Both the position numbers and the translations under genes were made by a program. A stretch of 64,000 bases of DNA from Chloroflexi bacterium TSY (GTDB lineage: Bacteria; Chloroflexota; Anaerolineae; Caldilineales; Caldilineaceae). Each line of letters starts with the position of its first letter. Positions within the stretch are counted from its first letter, which is position 1. The notes beneath the pieces are model-generated. The model had not been told where the DNA came from, did no database searches, and saw only the letters and a list, made by a program, of their open reading frames with translations. The stretch is from contig JAHBNG010000029.1 in NCBI GenBank assembly GCA_019217005.1, positions 1 through 64,000 on the forward strand. The letters run 5' to 3'. Below, piece after piece: positions 9,131 through 18,500 of the stretch.

Positions 9131-9322
9131 TCACAAACCTGCCGGATCAATGGTCGATTTTGCAGTTAGCCCCCCATCAACCGTAAAGAGTTGGCCCGTA
9201 GCAAAAGCCGCCTCATCCGAGGCCAGCCATACCGCCAATGAGGCGATGTCCTCGGGTTGGCCCAACCGACCAATGGGATGTTGAGCAATGGCTCTTTGTC
9301 TGGCCTGTTCAGGATGGGTTGC
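9131..9322 (-). pseudogene. C-terminal fragment of a short-chain dehydrogenase
   Basis: The minus strand reads HPIGRLGQPEDIASLAVWLA, then FATGQLFTVDGGLT and a stop at 9131. This is the standard last 60 residues of a classical SDR (R-x-G-x-P-E-D-I-A ... T-G-Q...V-D-G-G). Sequence upstream of about 9322 no longer matches, so the catalytic and NAD-binding parts are gone. Confidence 0.8.
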
Positions 9323-9346
9323 CTGTCGAAACTTTTTTACAAAACG

Positions 9347-9610
9347 CTAGACAGGTATGACGCCAATATCTTCACCCCGGCGAAAGGCCAGCGCAGAGTC
9401 TACCATTTTGGCAAAGTCATACTGGGGAGCATAGCCCAATATTGATTGGGCTTTATCATTCGATGCATTGAAAGCCCATAGGAACGGCATTTTTACGTCC
9501 AAATGAGGTCGTTCCGTGTGCTCTGCCAGGAGCTTGGCCGCAGCCACGGATGGTGTGGAAACAGGGCCTACTAAATGGAAAACATCCCCGACAGCGTCAG
9601 CACGTTGAAA
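9347..9610 (-). pseudogene. C-terminal fragment of an NAD-dependent epimerase/dehydratase
   Basis: About 85 residues with RADAVGDVFHLVGP near the start, FNASNDKAQSILGYAPQYDF and a short tail. The pattern (G-x-x-[FY]-x-x-x-G-P, then S-x-x-K-A-x-x-x-L-G-[YF]-x-P) is that of the C-terminal substrate domain of extended SDR epimerases. The sequence has no native start: its upstream side runs into the 3' end of the MFS gene at 9624. It sits next to an SDR fragment, so this small area is a joint between several deleted genes. Confidence 0.6.
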
Positions 9611-9623
9611 CTGTATTATCAAT

Positions 9624-10847
9624 TTACCCTTTAACTGGCGCACCCTTTACTGACATCGACGTTTGCCCACGTTTTTCTAATGCTTCTCGCGTTGGCAACA
9701 ATCCGACCAGAACGGCCGTCACCAACGGCACACCACTTAAGAGGAGCATCGTCTGGTGAAACCCCAAGTTCTGTGGTTCTGCCAACCAACCCGTCAGGTT
9801 TAGTCCCAACCCACCGATGGCAAAAACAAACCCCAGCGCCATTCCGGTCCCGACGCCAGCATTTTTGTGAAAGAGTGTTTGTGCCATCACCAACATTGGG
9901 GGCCACGCTGCGCCTGCGGCAAAGCCCAAAAAAGGCGCAATGAGAAAAGCGCGGCGATCTCCTAGTGTGAAGATCAGAAACATCAGAGGTGCAGCCGCCA
10001 GCAGCGAGTAACGCATGACGCGTGTTCCCCCAATACGGTCAGAGAGCATGCCGCCAGTTAGTGTGCCAAAGGCAAGCACAAAGAGCATCAGTGACGAAAG
10101 CAGGCTCGCTTCGGCTTTGGTAAAGTTGGCAATCTCTGCAAAGTATTGAGGCATAAAGGAAGAAAAAGAACTGTGAGACCACGCACGTAGCGACATCACG
10201 CTAATCAATGCCACAATCGCCGTTGTTGTAAAGAGGGGGTTTAGCTGAATCTTCCAATTTGCGGGTTTGGCTTCAACCGTTGGTTTAGCTGCAATACGCC
10301 CAGTCAATAGATAAATCATTGGGGCGATAAAGATACCCACCATCGCAAGCAGCGCCGTTCCCGGTGTGCCCAAAGTGCCTAGCACAAAGGCCGCTAAAAT
10401 GGGGCCAAGCGCAAAGCCACAGTTGCCGCCCAACATGAACATGGCCACTCCCGATGTTTTGAGTTCTCCTGCAGCACGATTTGCGCCTGATGCGCCCTGG
10501 GGATGAAAGGCAGCGGTGCCAAAACCAGACAGCGCGATCATGAGTAATGCGCCGTGAAAGGTGGTCATAAACCCTACTGCCCCCAAAAAGAGCGACATCC
10601 AGAAGACGCCGCCAACGACAAACCAACGTCCCCCGTAACGGTCGCTAAAATAACCAAAGAGCGGTTGGGTTAATGATGAGGTCAGCTTGAAAACCGCGAG
10701 CATCAAGCCAATTTGGGTCAAATCAAGCTGTAGCGAATCGCTGAGATAGAGACCCACAATAATGGGCATGGCCCCAGAAAGCATATCAACACTAAAATGC
10801 CCAAGGGTCAAACTCCATAAAGTGAGGTTATTTAACAATGGGCGCAT
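9624..10847 (-). CDS. MFS transporter (fosmidomycin-resistance-protein-like)
   Basis: A ~407-residue inner-membrane MFS protein with about twelve hydrophobic segments. The start of TM1 (LTLGHFSVDMLSGAMPIIVG) and the FHPQGAS segment near residue 117 resemble the Fsr group of drug/H+ antiporters. The A-motif-like loop GYFSDRYGGRW follows TM2 and a second copy LSDRIGGTRVM occurs in the C-terminal half. The ATG at 10847 has AGGA seven bases upstream and is preferred over the ORF start at 10895. The substrate cannot be told from the sequence. The gene is intact. Confidence 0.85.
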   Translation of the reverse strand: MRPLLNNLTLWSLTLGHFSVDMLSGAMPIIVGLYLSDSLQLDLTQIGLMLAVFKLTSSLTQPLFGYFSDRYGGRWFVVGGVFWMSLFLGAVGFMTTFHGALLMIALSGFGTAAFHPQGASGANRAAGELKTSGVAMFMLGGNCGFALGPILAAFVLGTLGTPGTALLAMVGIFIAPMIYLLTGRIAAKPTVEAKPANWKIQLNPLFTTTAIVALISVMSLRAWSHSSFSSFMPQYFAEIANFTKAEASLLSSLMLFVLAFGTLTGGMLSDRIGGTRVMRYSLLAAAPLMFLIFTLGDRRAFLIAPFLGFAAGAAWPPMLVMAQTLFHKNAGVGTGMALGFVFAIGGLGLNLTGWLAEPQNLGFHQTMLLLSGVPLVTAVLVGLLPTREALEKRGQTSMSVKGAPVKG

Positions 10848-11366
10848 AAACTTTCCTGATTTGATTTGGGTTTGATAGGAAACCAATTTTATCATGCAGG
10901 GAACGTTTGGCTAAATCAGATTCTCGAGCAGGTTTGATTAAGTAATCATCGGATCGATATTCCCATTAACGTGCCTCCGTTTGAGTTTGAAAGTTGACGG
11001 ATCATCGCGCAAGGGAGGAAGCGCTGTGGAGCGCCAGTGGGCTGAGGCCGCATATTGACGAGGCGATCCAATATCGACCTCGGCCACAGGTTTGAGATAA
11101 CTCCGTTCAATACGAAAAACAAAAAGCCGGATTGCTCCGCCTCGGCTTTCTAGGGTTTGTTTGGTAGAATCTCTCCCAAGCTGCTATAATAACCTCAAAC
11201 CAGAAATCCGGTGCTTCAAGAGGAAGCGCGATTGACAATAGTAATCTCTCTAATCGCCTCTTATCTCAGGGGATTGTGTCTTAGAGTAGCAAAACTTTAT
11301 CCCAGGCGATATTTGATCCTATTTCCCTCAATTTACCTTTAAATTAGTTCTCTAATGTGAAATCAG
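10848..11366. other. Intergenic stretch, with one terminator-like hairpin
   Basis: About 500 bp without a convincing gene. At 11123-11149 AAAGCCG and CGGCTTT form a short hairpin followed on the minus strand by a T-rich run, so it may terminate leftward transcripts. It presumably also holds the promoter of the MFS gene; no clear box was identified. Confidence 0.4.
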
Positions 11367-11549
11367 CTAGAGAACAGTAGTTTCTGGCGACCCATCTTCC
11401 CGGACACGCTTAGTCAGTAAGAGAGATACCAAATAGGCGCGTTGAAAAGAGTCGGAAAAAATCAACAATTCCGACTTTATGTAAACTTGGGTATTGAGCT
11501 GGTAGCAAGTAGACATAAGAGAGAAATCAAAGGCAATCAAGAAAAAAAA

Positions 11550-11653
11550 CAGTAGCAGCAAAAGTCGGGTACAAATTTTTCATGCAAACAGAGGGCTGCT
11601 CTAGGATTTCACCCCTTATGGTCATTTTTTGTACCCGACTTTTGCCGTAGCTG
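11550..11653. mobile_element. Miniature element C, copy 1 (104 bp)
   Basis: A 104 bp element CAGTAGCAGCAAAAGTCGGG ... GCCGTAGCTG with a perfect 17 bp inverted repeat CAAAAGTCGGGTACAAA near each end. It is flanked by A-runs, so a target duplication cannot be proved here. The sequence is identical by eye to the copy at 16374-16477, which has a clean 8 bp duplication. Confidence 0.8.
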
Positions 11654-11673
11654 AAAAAAAGAAAGCAGAAAAA

Positions 11674-12759
11674 CTAAGCTTGTGGTCGACGACGGATAGT
11701 TCGTTGACGAATGTGGAAAGATTCGTCATAGGTGGTTCGGTCTTGCCACATTTTCCAAAGAATGGCCAGCCAGCGGTTGGCTAAAGCCCGATGAGAGCGA
11801 CTGACCGAGTGGCTTTGACGAGCTTGTGTAAAGTGCCGAAGCCAGCGAGATTGCTGGCGCGAAGAACGAGCCAGTTGCTGAGAAAAGTAACGAAACTCTT
11901 TATCACAAGAGCGGCGAAAGTGGACCAAGTGGACTTTGCCACTTTGGTTGGTAACGGGAGCCGTGCCAGCTAAAGTCTGGACCATGCTGGAATGGGGGAA
12001 GCGGCGGCGATCTTCGCCAAATTTGACCAGCAAAGAGGGAGCCAAGAGCTCTCCTGCGCCCGGCAGGGAAGCAAAAATGGGGTGATCCTCGTGTTGCAGA
12101 AAAAGAGAGTTCAACTGTTGGAGTGTTGCTTGCTTGGAGTTGAGGGTATGGAGCAAGAGTCGGGCAAGTTGCTGGGCTTGAACTTGACAAGCTTGGGCAA
12201 CACCCGGAGCTGAACGGGATGTTGTGTGGTCAAGGCATCAAAACAGGTGAGCCATTTGGAGGGCTGATTATGTTTATGTTGCTTGAGAAAGACCTGAAAT
12301 TCATCATAGGTTGCTTTTCTGCTGCTTGCGGCGACGGATAAGCCAGAATCAGATGAGCTGCAATGGGCGATGGCCAACTAAAGACATTGAGCAAAGCGGG
12401 ATGGTATCTGAGCAAACAACTACGCAAGCGATTGGAGACAGCAACCGTTTCTTTGCGCAAAACTCGGTCATGCTCACCACGATGCGCATTTGCTGGAGTA
12501 ATTCACTCCTGGATGCCAAGGATAGAATCGGTGAACATCTGTTCTGACCAGTTCAGCTATCGTATATGCATCACTTTCATCAGTGCGAGCACCGCTCTGA
12601 TTGTACCTCGCCCGACTTGCTTTGACCACGTTCGGTGGGAGGACATATAGATTTGTATACCCAGCATCCCATAAGTAGTCAATTATCAGATTATGTGCTG
12701 TCTCTAATCCGATTCGACATTTTTCATGGCCGATATCCATCGTTTCTCGCCACTTTTCT
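11674..12759 (-). pseudogene. IS110-family transposase, frameshifted and N-terminally truncated
   Basis: Three minus-strand frames together spell an IS110-type transposase. The DEDD-side part has LETAHNLIIDYLWDAGY, VLPPNVVKASRARYNQSGA and RTDESDAYTIAELVRTD (12474-12740). The C-terminal Transposase_20 part has FASLPGAGELLAPSLLVKFG and TAPVTNQSGK (11674-12156). At least two frameshifts separate them. The first acidic motif and the start codon are missing because the 5' end stops at a miniature element B copy at 12760. The gene is inactive. Confidence 0.8.
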
Positions 12760-12914
12760 GGGGTGGTTCATTTTAGGCGGACAATTAGGTTTACATTTTT
12801 GCAAAGAGAAAAGATGTTTATATTTTCTACTTTGAGCCATGCTCAGGCAGAAAATGACCTCATATAGATTTTTATCTATGTATCAAAAGTGTAAACCTAA
12901 TTCTGAACCACCCC
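12760..12914. mobile_element. Miniature element B, copy 2 (155 bp)
   Basis: Same length and ends as the copy at 6869 (GGGGTGGTTCATTTTAGG ... TGAACCACCCC), differing by about one base. The flanks ACTTTTCT and GAGAAACC do not match, so no target duplication remains. It abuts the 5'-truncated IS110 gene, which suggests that a deletion starting at the element removed the transposase N-terminus. Confidence 0.8.
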
Positions 12915-13202
12915 GAGAAACCTGGTTTCTTTTTCCATTTACTTTCTTGGAATCACTTATGAGGTAGATAAATAATCAGAGGTGCGTTATAACAATTTCT
13001 CTCGAAATAGGGGAAAATTGTCTGTTGGTGAAATTTTCACCGATGAATATTGCTACGCTATCGCTGAGTCAAATAGCACCTACTGAACCCCTAACTTAAC
13101 GACATTGGTCAGCTAATCAGCTATCAGATTGTGAATTCATCTACAGCACTTCTCAGACAATAGTAGGTTGAAAAGCTAACAATCTGAGATGAAGAGAGTC
13201 AA

Positions 13203-14234
13203 ATGACAACACCAAAAATTGTCCACAACGACCCGTGGTCTCGTCGAAGCTGGCAGGTTTTCAAACGCTCCCTGCGTTGGGGTCTGATCCTGTTGCTCGC
13301 GGGCCTGGCCCTTGGCTTCTGTTACGAGCGCTACAGCCTCTACAGATTCGCCCGTGCGACTCCGGAGTCTGGAGAACTCGTTGATATTGGTGGCCGATCG
13401 ATTCACCTGAACATTCAGGGTGAAGGTAGTCCAACCGTCATCTTCGAATCTGCATTTGGCGATACGAGTACGATCTGGAGCGAAGTCGCACCAGAGATCG
13501 CAAAGTCGACTCGAGTTGTCACCTACGATCGTGCGGGCATGGGCTGGAGCGATTTCAATGCCAACTCGGACGTCCACTCCGTCGCATCTGATTTACGCAA
13601 GGCATTGGACGCGGCGGGGATTGAAGGACCGTATATCATGGTTGGCCATTCGCTTGGCGGCATCTATGTGAGAGAGTTCTGGCATCAAAACCGGGACGAT
13701 GTCGCGGGGATGGTTCTTGTTGACTCATCGCACGAGGAGCAACACGCCACGATGCCTCAAGCGATGAAAGAGGACTCCGCGTCGATGCGGACAATGATTC
13801 AAATCGCTGCACCAGCCGCGCATTTTGGAATCCCCCGCCTAGAATGCGGGGGTAAAATTGAGGGTCCTTCCAATAAGAATTACAAAGCACTTATGCAGGA
13901 GAGAAATATTTTGCTAGGCGTCGATAACAAAGCGCCGACGTCTGGAGTCCCATTGGATGATTTGCCATTGATCGTGATCTCGGCTGGCGCATTTAAATTC
14001 CTACCGAAAGATATCTCGCAAGCAGAATGGCGAGATTTTTGGTATCCCCTCCAACGCGACCTTGCAGCCCGCTCGACAAACTCAGTGCATCGATTTGTCG
14101 ACGAAAGTGGTCACTACATCCATACGGAAAGGCCCGAGGTAGTCAACGAAGAAATACTGCGCATGATCAATGCGATCAGAAGTGAATCAAGGATTGATGT
14201 TAACGCCGATGCAGCGAGCGATGCGAATGATTGA
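13203..14234 (+). CDS. Alpha/beta hydrolase with N-terminal membrane anchor
   Basis: A 343-residue alpha/beta-fold hydrolase. Residues ~26-42 (WGLILLLAGLALGFCYE) form one membrane segment or uncleaved signal anchor. The nucleophile elbow is GHSLGG with Ser150, the strand before it is GPYIMV, and the catalytic His lies in VDESGHYIHTERPEVV near residue 305; an oxyanion-side FESAFGD is at ~80. It is expected to hydrolyse an ester or amide outside the cytoplasm, substrate unknown. The region around residues 205-215 (HFGIPRLECGG) is where family members have the lid. The ATG at 13203 has only a weak ribosome site. It is the first intact gene after the IS110 remnant. Confidence 0.85.
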   Translation: MTTPKIVHNDPWSRRSWQVFKRSLRWGLILLLAGLALGFCYERYSLYRFARATPESGELVDIGGRSIHLNIQGEGSPTVIFESAFGDTSTIWSEVAPEIAKSTRVVTYDRAGMGWSDFNANSDVHSVASDLRKALDAAGIEGPYIMVGHSLGGIYVREFWHQNRDDVAGMVLVDSSHEEQHATMPQAMKEDSASMRTMIQIAAPAAHFGIPRLECGGKIEGPSNKNYKALMQERNILLGVDNKAPTSGVPLDDLPLIVISAGAFKFLPKDISQAEWRDFWYPLQRDLAARSTNSVHRFVDESGHYIHTERPEVVNEEILRMINAIRSESRIDVNADAASDAND

Positions 14235-14272
14235 GCAGACAGAAGATGGTATCAGGATCCTTCCTATTCCGG

Positions 14273-14716
14273 CTACATCTCCACCGCCCCCAGCGCCTTA
14301 AGCGCCCCCTTCTGCGCTTCAGTCAACCCCGTGACCCCAGTGATATTCATCCGCTCGTAGGGTCGGTCACTGCGCAAGGTTTTGAGACATGCGCCGCTCT
14401 GTACATCCCAGAGCTTGATGTTTTCATCTCCACTGCCGCTAGCTAGGGTCTTGCCATCGGGACTAAAGGCCACTGCCCAGACCTGGTAAGTGTGACCCAA
14501 TAAGGTTTTAAGGCAGTGGCCGGTGTGGACATCCCATAAGCGTACCGTCTGATCAGCACTGCCGCTAGCCAGTGTCTGGCCATTAGGGCTGAAGGCCACT
14601 GACAAGACCTCACTGGTGTGGCCCGATAGCGTTTTAAGGCAGTGGCCGGTGTGGACATCCCATAAGCGTACCGTTTGGTCAACACTGCCACTGACTAGGG
14701 TCTGTCCATCGGGGCT
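14273..14716 (-). pseudogene. C-terminal WD40 repeats of an NB-ARC/WD40-type protein
   Basis: The minus strand encodes three near-identical WD40 blades, each with AFSP(D/N)G(Q/K)TL, (V/A)SGS..D, (V/I)(R/K)LWDV and a closing GHT. They are followed by a conserved tail with YERMNITGVTGLTEAQKGAL. This tail is known from large NB-ARC or NACHT proteins with C-terminal WD40 propellers in Chloroflexota and cyanobacteria. The blades stop abruptly near 14716, where the sequence becomes an ABC permease on the other strand. More than 90% of the expected protein is missing. Confidence 0.8.
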
Positions 14717-14717
14717 G

Positions 14718-15293
14718 TTCGCATTTGCGGTCGCTGGGGGCGATGGCCGGTTACTTTGGTGGCTCAGTCACAACATCCTGATGCGGGTCACCGATGTCTT
14801 CATGAGCCTTCCAGACCTGCTCCTTATACTGGCTTTGGTGTCTCTCCTTGGACCCAGCATTTTCAATACGATCCTTGTGATCGCGTTCGTGGGATGGAGT
14901 GGCATTGCTCGCCTGGCGCGGGGACAGATTCTATCCCTGCGCGAGATGGACTACGTATTGGCATGCCGCAGTATTGGCGCACAGCACAGTCGCATTATCA
15001 CGCGGCACTTGTTGCCTAATCTGGTGGGTCCTCTCACCGTTGCCGCTACATTCGGTATAGCTGGAGCTATCTTGACCGAGGCCACTCTGAGCTTTCTTGC
15101 TATGGGGGTGCAGGTGCCCACGCCGAGCTGGGGCAATATGTTGACCAGTGCCACCCAGATAACAATTCTCAGGTCAAGCCCGTGGTTATGGGTGCCCCCG
15201 GGATTGATGATTGCTATTACTGTGCTGAGCATCAATGTCATGGGCGATGGCCTGCGCAACGCCCTTGACCCCCGCTCGGGCCAGGACCGGTGA
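14718..15293 (+). pseudogene. C-terminal part of a peptide/nickel ABC transporter permease (DppC-like)
   Basis: About 190 residues of a DppC/OppC-type inner-membrane permease. The segment VTDVFMSLPDLLLILALVSL is followed by the EAA loop YVLACRSIGAQHSRIITRHL, then LSFLAMGVQVPTPSWGNML and the usual C-terminus with INVMGDGLRNALDP. The N-terminal periplasmic loop and first membrane segments are missing; the frame simply runs back into WD40 DNA. The gene ends with a TGA at 15293 and a hairpin 30 bp downstream. Confidence 0.8.
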
Positions 15294-15323
15294 CTCCGAT
15301 TCTCTTGTGTTGTTCTCATCCAG

Positions 15324-15352
15324 ACCTCGCAGGTTTCGCAAATCTGCGAGGT
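15324..15352. terminator. Hairpin after the permease fragment
   Basis: ACCTCGCAG (15324-15332) and its exact complement CTGCGAGGT (15344-15352) enclose an 11 base loop. It lies 30 bp after the permease stop. No long T-run follows, so an intrinsic terminator is possible but not certain. Confidence 0.45.
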
Positions 15353-15500
15353 ATATAAAGATATGGTTCTAGCAAATAGCAATTTTTTGATAACCTGAGT
15401 TCTTTACTTTCTGGTAAAAGAAAAGAGATGAGGTGAGAAATGTGACAAAAAGCGGTTAGCGTTTCATCCTAAAGGTAGAGAACCCAAAAAGGAGGAAGGA

Positions 15501-16900
15501 ATGCTAACCGCGCCAGAAATAACTATAGCAGTACTGATGAATGTATTGCAAGTAACGCCGGTGGGAACAAACGTAAATGTAATGCGTCTGATGTGGGCGA
15601 TGATGAATGGGTCGTTTCTGAAAAGTCGAGGAGCAATCCATAGTGGATTGAGTGAAAGCGGGTTTGAAGATGAGGAGCTCCGGCGAAGCTGGTGGAGCTT
15701 TCGATATGGATCATGGGATATTGCAAGCCTGCTCTCATCGTGGCAAGAAGAAGTGGAGTGGAAAGGGAATGGGAGGCAAAAGTTAGAAGGATACCGAGTG
15801 AAAAGCATAGATATCACAGGGTTCTGGCGACCGAAGCTGCAAGGGAAAGTGAACCGACTCTATAACTCAACGGCTCGTCGGGCATTGCCCGCTCATCTTT
15901 GGAGTGATGATAAGCTCGGGGAGATAGGCGGAAACGAGTGCCACTGCTCAAGGCAATCATGAGATGCGAGGTAGGCACAAAGGAAAGTGAGTTTCGGAAA
16001 AGCTGCTGAAAGAGACCAAGAAATCACTGGAGTCAGACGAAGTGGCGGTGGTCGATGCCGGGTTTACAATCAGAGAAATGCTAGAAAGCGACGTCGACCG
16101 ATTTGTCCTTCGGGAAGCGATTAACTGCACAGCGCGCCGCAATGAGTTACCCGAACGTAAGGAAAAAGGCAGACCACCCGAATATGGTGATATTGTGCGT
16201 CCGCTCTCTCGATGCTATAGGGGAAAGCGACTCGAGGCCACAACTCCAGACTCGTTTGGTCAATTTGTCTATAGTGGTCGCCTGATTCGCTATCAAGCAT
16301 GGCACAATCTCGTCCCCAGGACAACCAAGGTGGATACAGCCAACCGCACCTATTCGATTTACGTCTTTCAGGACAGTAGCAGCAAAAGTCGGGTACAAAT
16401 TTTTCATGCAAACAGAGGGCTGCTCTAGGATTTCACCCCTTATGGTCATTTTTTGTACCCGACTTTTGCCGTAGCTGTTTCAGGATCCTGCTTATCACAC
16501 ACCTTTGGTTCTGGCGACCGTCATGGCTTTACAAGCTGAAACCATTTATCTTTTCTATCTGGAGCGCTGGCCTGTTGAACATCCCCCCTTGGCTTCCAAG
16601 CAGATGATTGGCTTACATCGTCAATTTGTTCATGCCGATGAGGCTTGCTTCCGCTTACCTGAACTGGGGCTGCTGGCTGGCAATCTTCTTTCCCATTTAG
16701 CCGCTTCTCTTCCTCCCATACCGACTGGCTACTGGGATCGAGAGCCTCAAGCCACTCCCGGCAGGCTGCGCCGCGTTCTCTCGAGTGCTCTTTTTCCAAC
16801 TCCCGACCAACTCGACCCTGACTTTCGGAAAAAGGCCTCGGTTTCACACCATTTCCCTAAAGGCGTTCTCGCTCATCGCCGCCTCAATGCCGCTGCTTAA
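15501..16900 (+). pseudogene. DDE transposase of IS copy 1, broken
   Basis: Reads from MLTAPEITIAVLMNVLQVTP through VKSIDITGFWRP (first acidic residue), VVDAGFTIREML (second) and YLERWPVEHPPLASKQM (third, with W-P-x-E and K-x-x-x-x-K/Q character). The family is a DDE transposase I cannot place with certainty (IS4-superfamily-like). Breaks are a frameshift near 15890-16040 and the miniature element C insertion at 16374-16477. Comparison with copy 2 shows that the frameshifts are at different places, so a full consensus protein of ~430 residues can be rebuilt. Confidence 0.8.
16374..16477. mobile_element. Miniature element C, copy 2 (104 bp), nested in the IS
   Basis: Identical by eye to 11550-11653 and in the same orientation. 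The flanks are the exact 8 bp duplication TTTCAGGA (16366-16373 and 16478-16485). IS copy 2 has an uninterrupted version of the same site, with ATTCAGGA at the matching place, which proves insertion into the IS. Confidence 0.9.
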
Positions 16901-17061
16901 ACTAGCCGAGCACTATTTTTACATTTTATCCCGTTTTTTCAGGGTGGATTCTTTTTTCCGCCCCTTTCGGTTTGCCCTTTGTCACTCAAGCCTTTACCAG
17001 AAAGTAAAGGAGTTCGGAATTTCCATAGTAGGACAGGAGAAATCCCACTTTTTGGCTAAAT

Positions 17062-17235
17062 TTGGCCTATTCGGCGCAAATATCATGTGAATTGCAACTG
17101 GGGGTGAGCCGAACCCCGATCCGAGAGGCCATTCGCATGCTGGAGCAACAGGGATTGGTAGAGATCCGTTCCAAAAACGGTACGTGTGTCGCCAGGTTTA
17201 ACTTGGAGGAGGCGCAAGATGAGTTGTATGTCTGG
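17062..17235 (+). pseudogene. Fragment of a GntR-family regulator (winged helix)
   Basis: The frame holds LGVSRTPIREAIRMLEQQGL and VEIRSKNGTCVARF, the recognition helix and wing of the GntR HTH. The first helix of the domain and the whole effector domain are missing. The reading frame runs into the sialidase-like fragment in the same phase with a single TAG at 17260-17262 between them, so this is a joint of two deletions. Confidence 0.7.
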
Positions 17236-17262
17236 AGCTCGCCAAAGCGGACCGACCTTTAG

Positions 17263-17568
17263 GGTTATCCGGCCGATCTCTTACAGCTTCAAGACAGCCG
17301 TGTGCTGGCCGTCTACAGGTACCGCAGCCAGCCGATGAGCGTGCGTGGTTGTGTTTCCGAGGATAGCTTGCACTGGGTCAGAGAAAACGAGTTCACCATC
17401 CGCAATTGCGTGGTGGTGCCACCAGAAGTAAACCGGCAATACTGGCACATCGGCTATCCGACGGTGGCCCAGACTTTGGATGGAACGATCGTCGTCGCCT
17501 ATCATGAGTACAGTGAAGATGACGAGCCGATTCAATATATGCGTACGTCGCGCTTTCGCCTCGATTGA
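17263..17568 (+). pseudogene. C-terminal fragment of a sialidase-like protein
   Basis: About 100 residues: GYPADLLQLQDSRVLAVYRY, SVRGCVSEDSLHW, YWHIGYPTVAQTLDGTIVVA and YMRTSRFRLD before the stop. The repeating pattern of D-G-x-[IV]-[LV]-x-x-Y blades and the ending resemble the last blades of six-bladed sialidase/BNR proteins. There is no start codon with a ribosome site. It could be the other end of the gene whose start is at 3062, but that is only an inference. Confidence 0.6.
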
Positions 17569-17634
17569 GGCGCTTTACAAAAATTGCAACTACTTGACAT
17601 TGTCAAGGTACTCACCTGAAACTGGAATAGAACA

Positions 17635-18459
17635 ATGAAAACTGATCTAACCCAAGAACAAATTGACGCTTACACCGATCATGGCTACATCATCATTCAC
17701 GATTTCCTCACCCCAGATGAACTAGAAGTTTGGCGTGAAGCGGTGGATGAAGCGGTAGAAGCTCGCGGCAAACAGGTACTGGTCGACCGTTCAGGGGAGA
17801 CGCACTGGGAGGCAGGAGACAGTTATTACGACCAGGTCTTTGTCCAACGGATCAATTTGTGGCAGGACAATGAGAAGATGCGCAAGCTAATGCTTGATCC
17901 CCGATTAGGGAAGATGGCGGCTCAACTGGCAGGCGTGGATGGCATCCGCATCTGGCACGATCAGGCGTTAAACAAACCGCCTTGGGGGCACCCAACTGGG
18001 TGGCATCTGGATAACCCCAAATGGTCATTTTATTCCCGCAATGCCATCAGCATTTGGGTGGCGCTGGACGATTCAACGTTAGAGAATGGCTGTCTCTACT
18101 TTATTCCAGGCACACACAAAAGAGCAGATTTCGATAATGTGCCCATTGGGGAAAATATTGCAGATCTCTTCAAAGTCTATCCACAATGGGCGGATTCCCC
18201 AAGCGTGGCAGCACCGATGAAGGCTGGGTCTTGTTCTTTCCACAATGGCCTCCTTGCCCATGGTGCTGGGGCCAATATGACACCCGGTTGGCGGCGAGCC
18301 ATGACTTGTGCCTATATGCCCGATGGCAGCACGTTCAATGGGATCGAGAATGTGTTACCGCCTGACCTGTTTGCAAGGCTTGAAATCGGCGACTTGATTG
18401 ACGATGACTCGCAAGTGCCGCTCATTTACCATCCGACAAAGCCTATTGTGGTCGCGTGA
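17635..18459 (+). CDS. Phytanoyl-CoA dioxygenase (PhyH) family protein
   Basis: A 274-residue Fe(II)/2-oxoglutarate-dependent oxygenase of the PhyH family, predicted to hydroxylate a small organic substrate. The iron ligands are visible as H124-x-D126 in TGWHLDNP and the distal His209 in HNGLLAHGAGAN, followed by R220/R221 for 2-oxoglutarate. The N-terminus has QIDAYTDHGYIIIHDFLTPDE, the standard family start. Length is normal. It lies between two IS copies and has no operon partner. PhyH-family proteins are often numerous in Chloroflexota, acting on unknown substrates. Confidence 0.88.
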   Translation: MKTDLTQEQIDAYTDHGYIIIHDFLTPDELEVWREAVDEAVEARGKQVLVDRSGETHWEAGDSYYDQVFVQRINLWQDNEKMRKLMLDPRLGKMAAQLAGVDGIRIWHDQALNKPPWGHPTGWHLDNPKWSFYSRNAISIWVALDDSTLENGCLYFIPGTHKRADFDNVPIGENIADLFKVYPQWADSPSVAAPMKAGSCSFHNGLLAHGAGANMTPGWRRAMTCAYMPDGSTFNGIENVLPPDLFARLEIGDLIDDDSQVPLIYHPTKPIVVA

Positions 18460-18500
18460 AATGATTAGCCCATTAGATGCCTTTAGCCAATGAGCCTTGA

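Larger units (their letters stand above)
15402..17009 (+). mobile_element. DDE insertion sequence, copy 1 (about 1.5 kb plus a nested element)
   Basis: The left end CTTTACTTTCTGGTAAAAGA and the complement of the right end (CTTTACTTTCTGGTAAAGGC) form a ~17 bp inverted repeat. A 5 bp target duplication GAGTT flanks it (15397-15401 and 17010-17014). It carries one transposase gene and contains miniature element C with its 8 bp duplication; without those 112 bp its length is 1496 bp, matching copy 2 (1495 bp). Confidence 0.88.

Noticed and set aside
11367..11561. 64-codon minus-strand frame with a hydrophobic start
   Set aside because: No ribosome site, no family similarity, and its 5' end lies inside miniature element C.
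12917..13202. Possible small gene between element B copy 2 and the alpha/beta hydrolase
   Set aside because: No frame of useful length or ribosome site; only AT-rich spacer likely to contain the hydrolase promoter.
15324..15352. tRNA-like or operator palindrome
   Set aside because: The 9 bp palindrome is a simple hairpin after a gene end; there is no cloverleaf and no second copy near a promoter.
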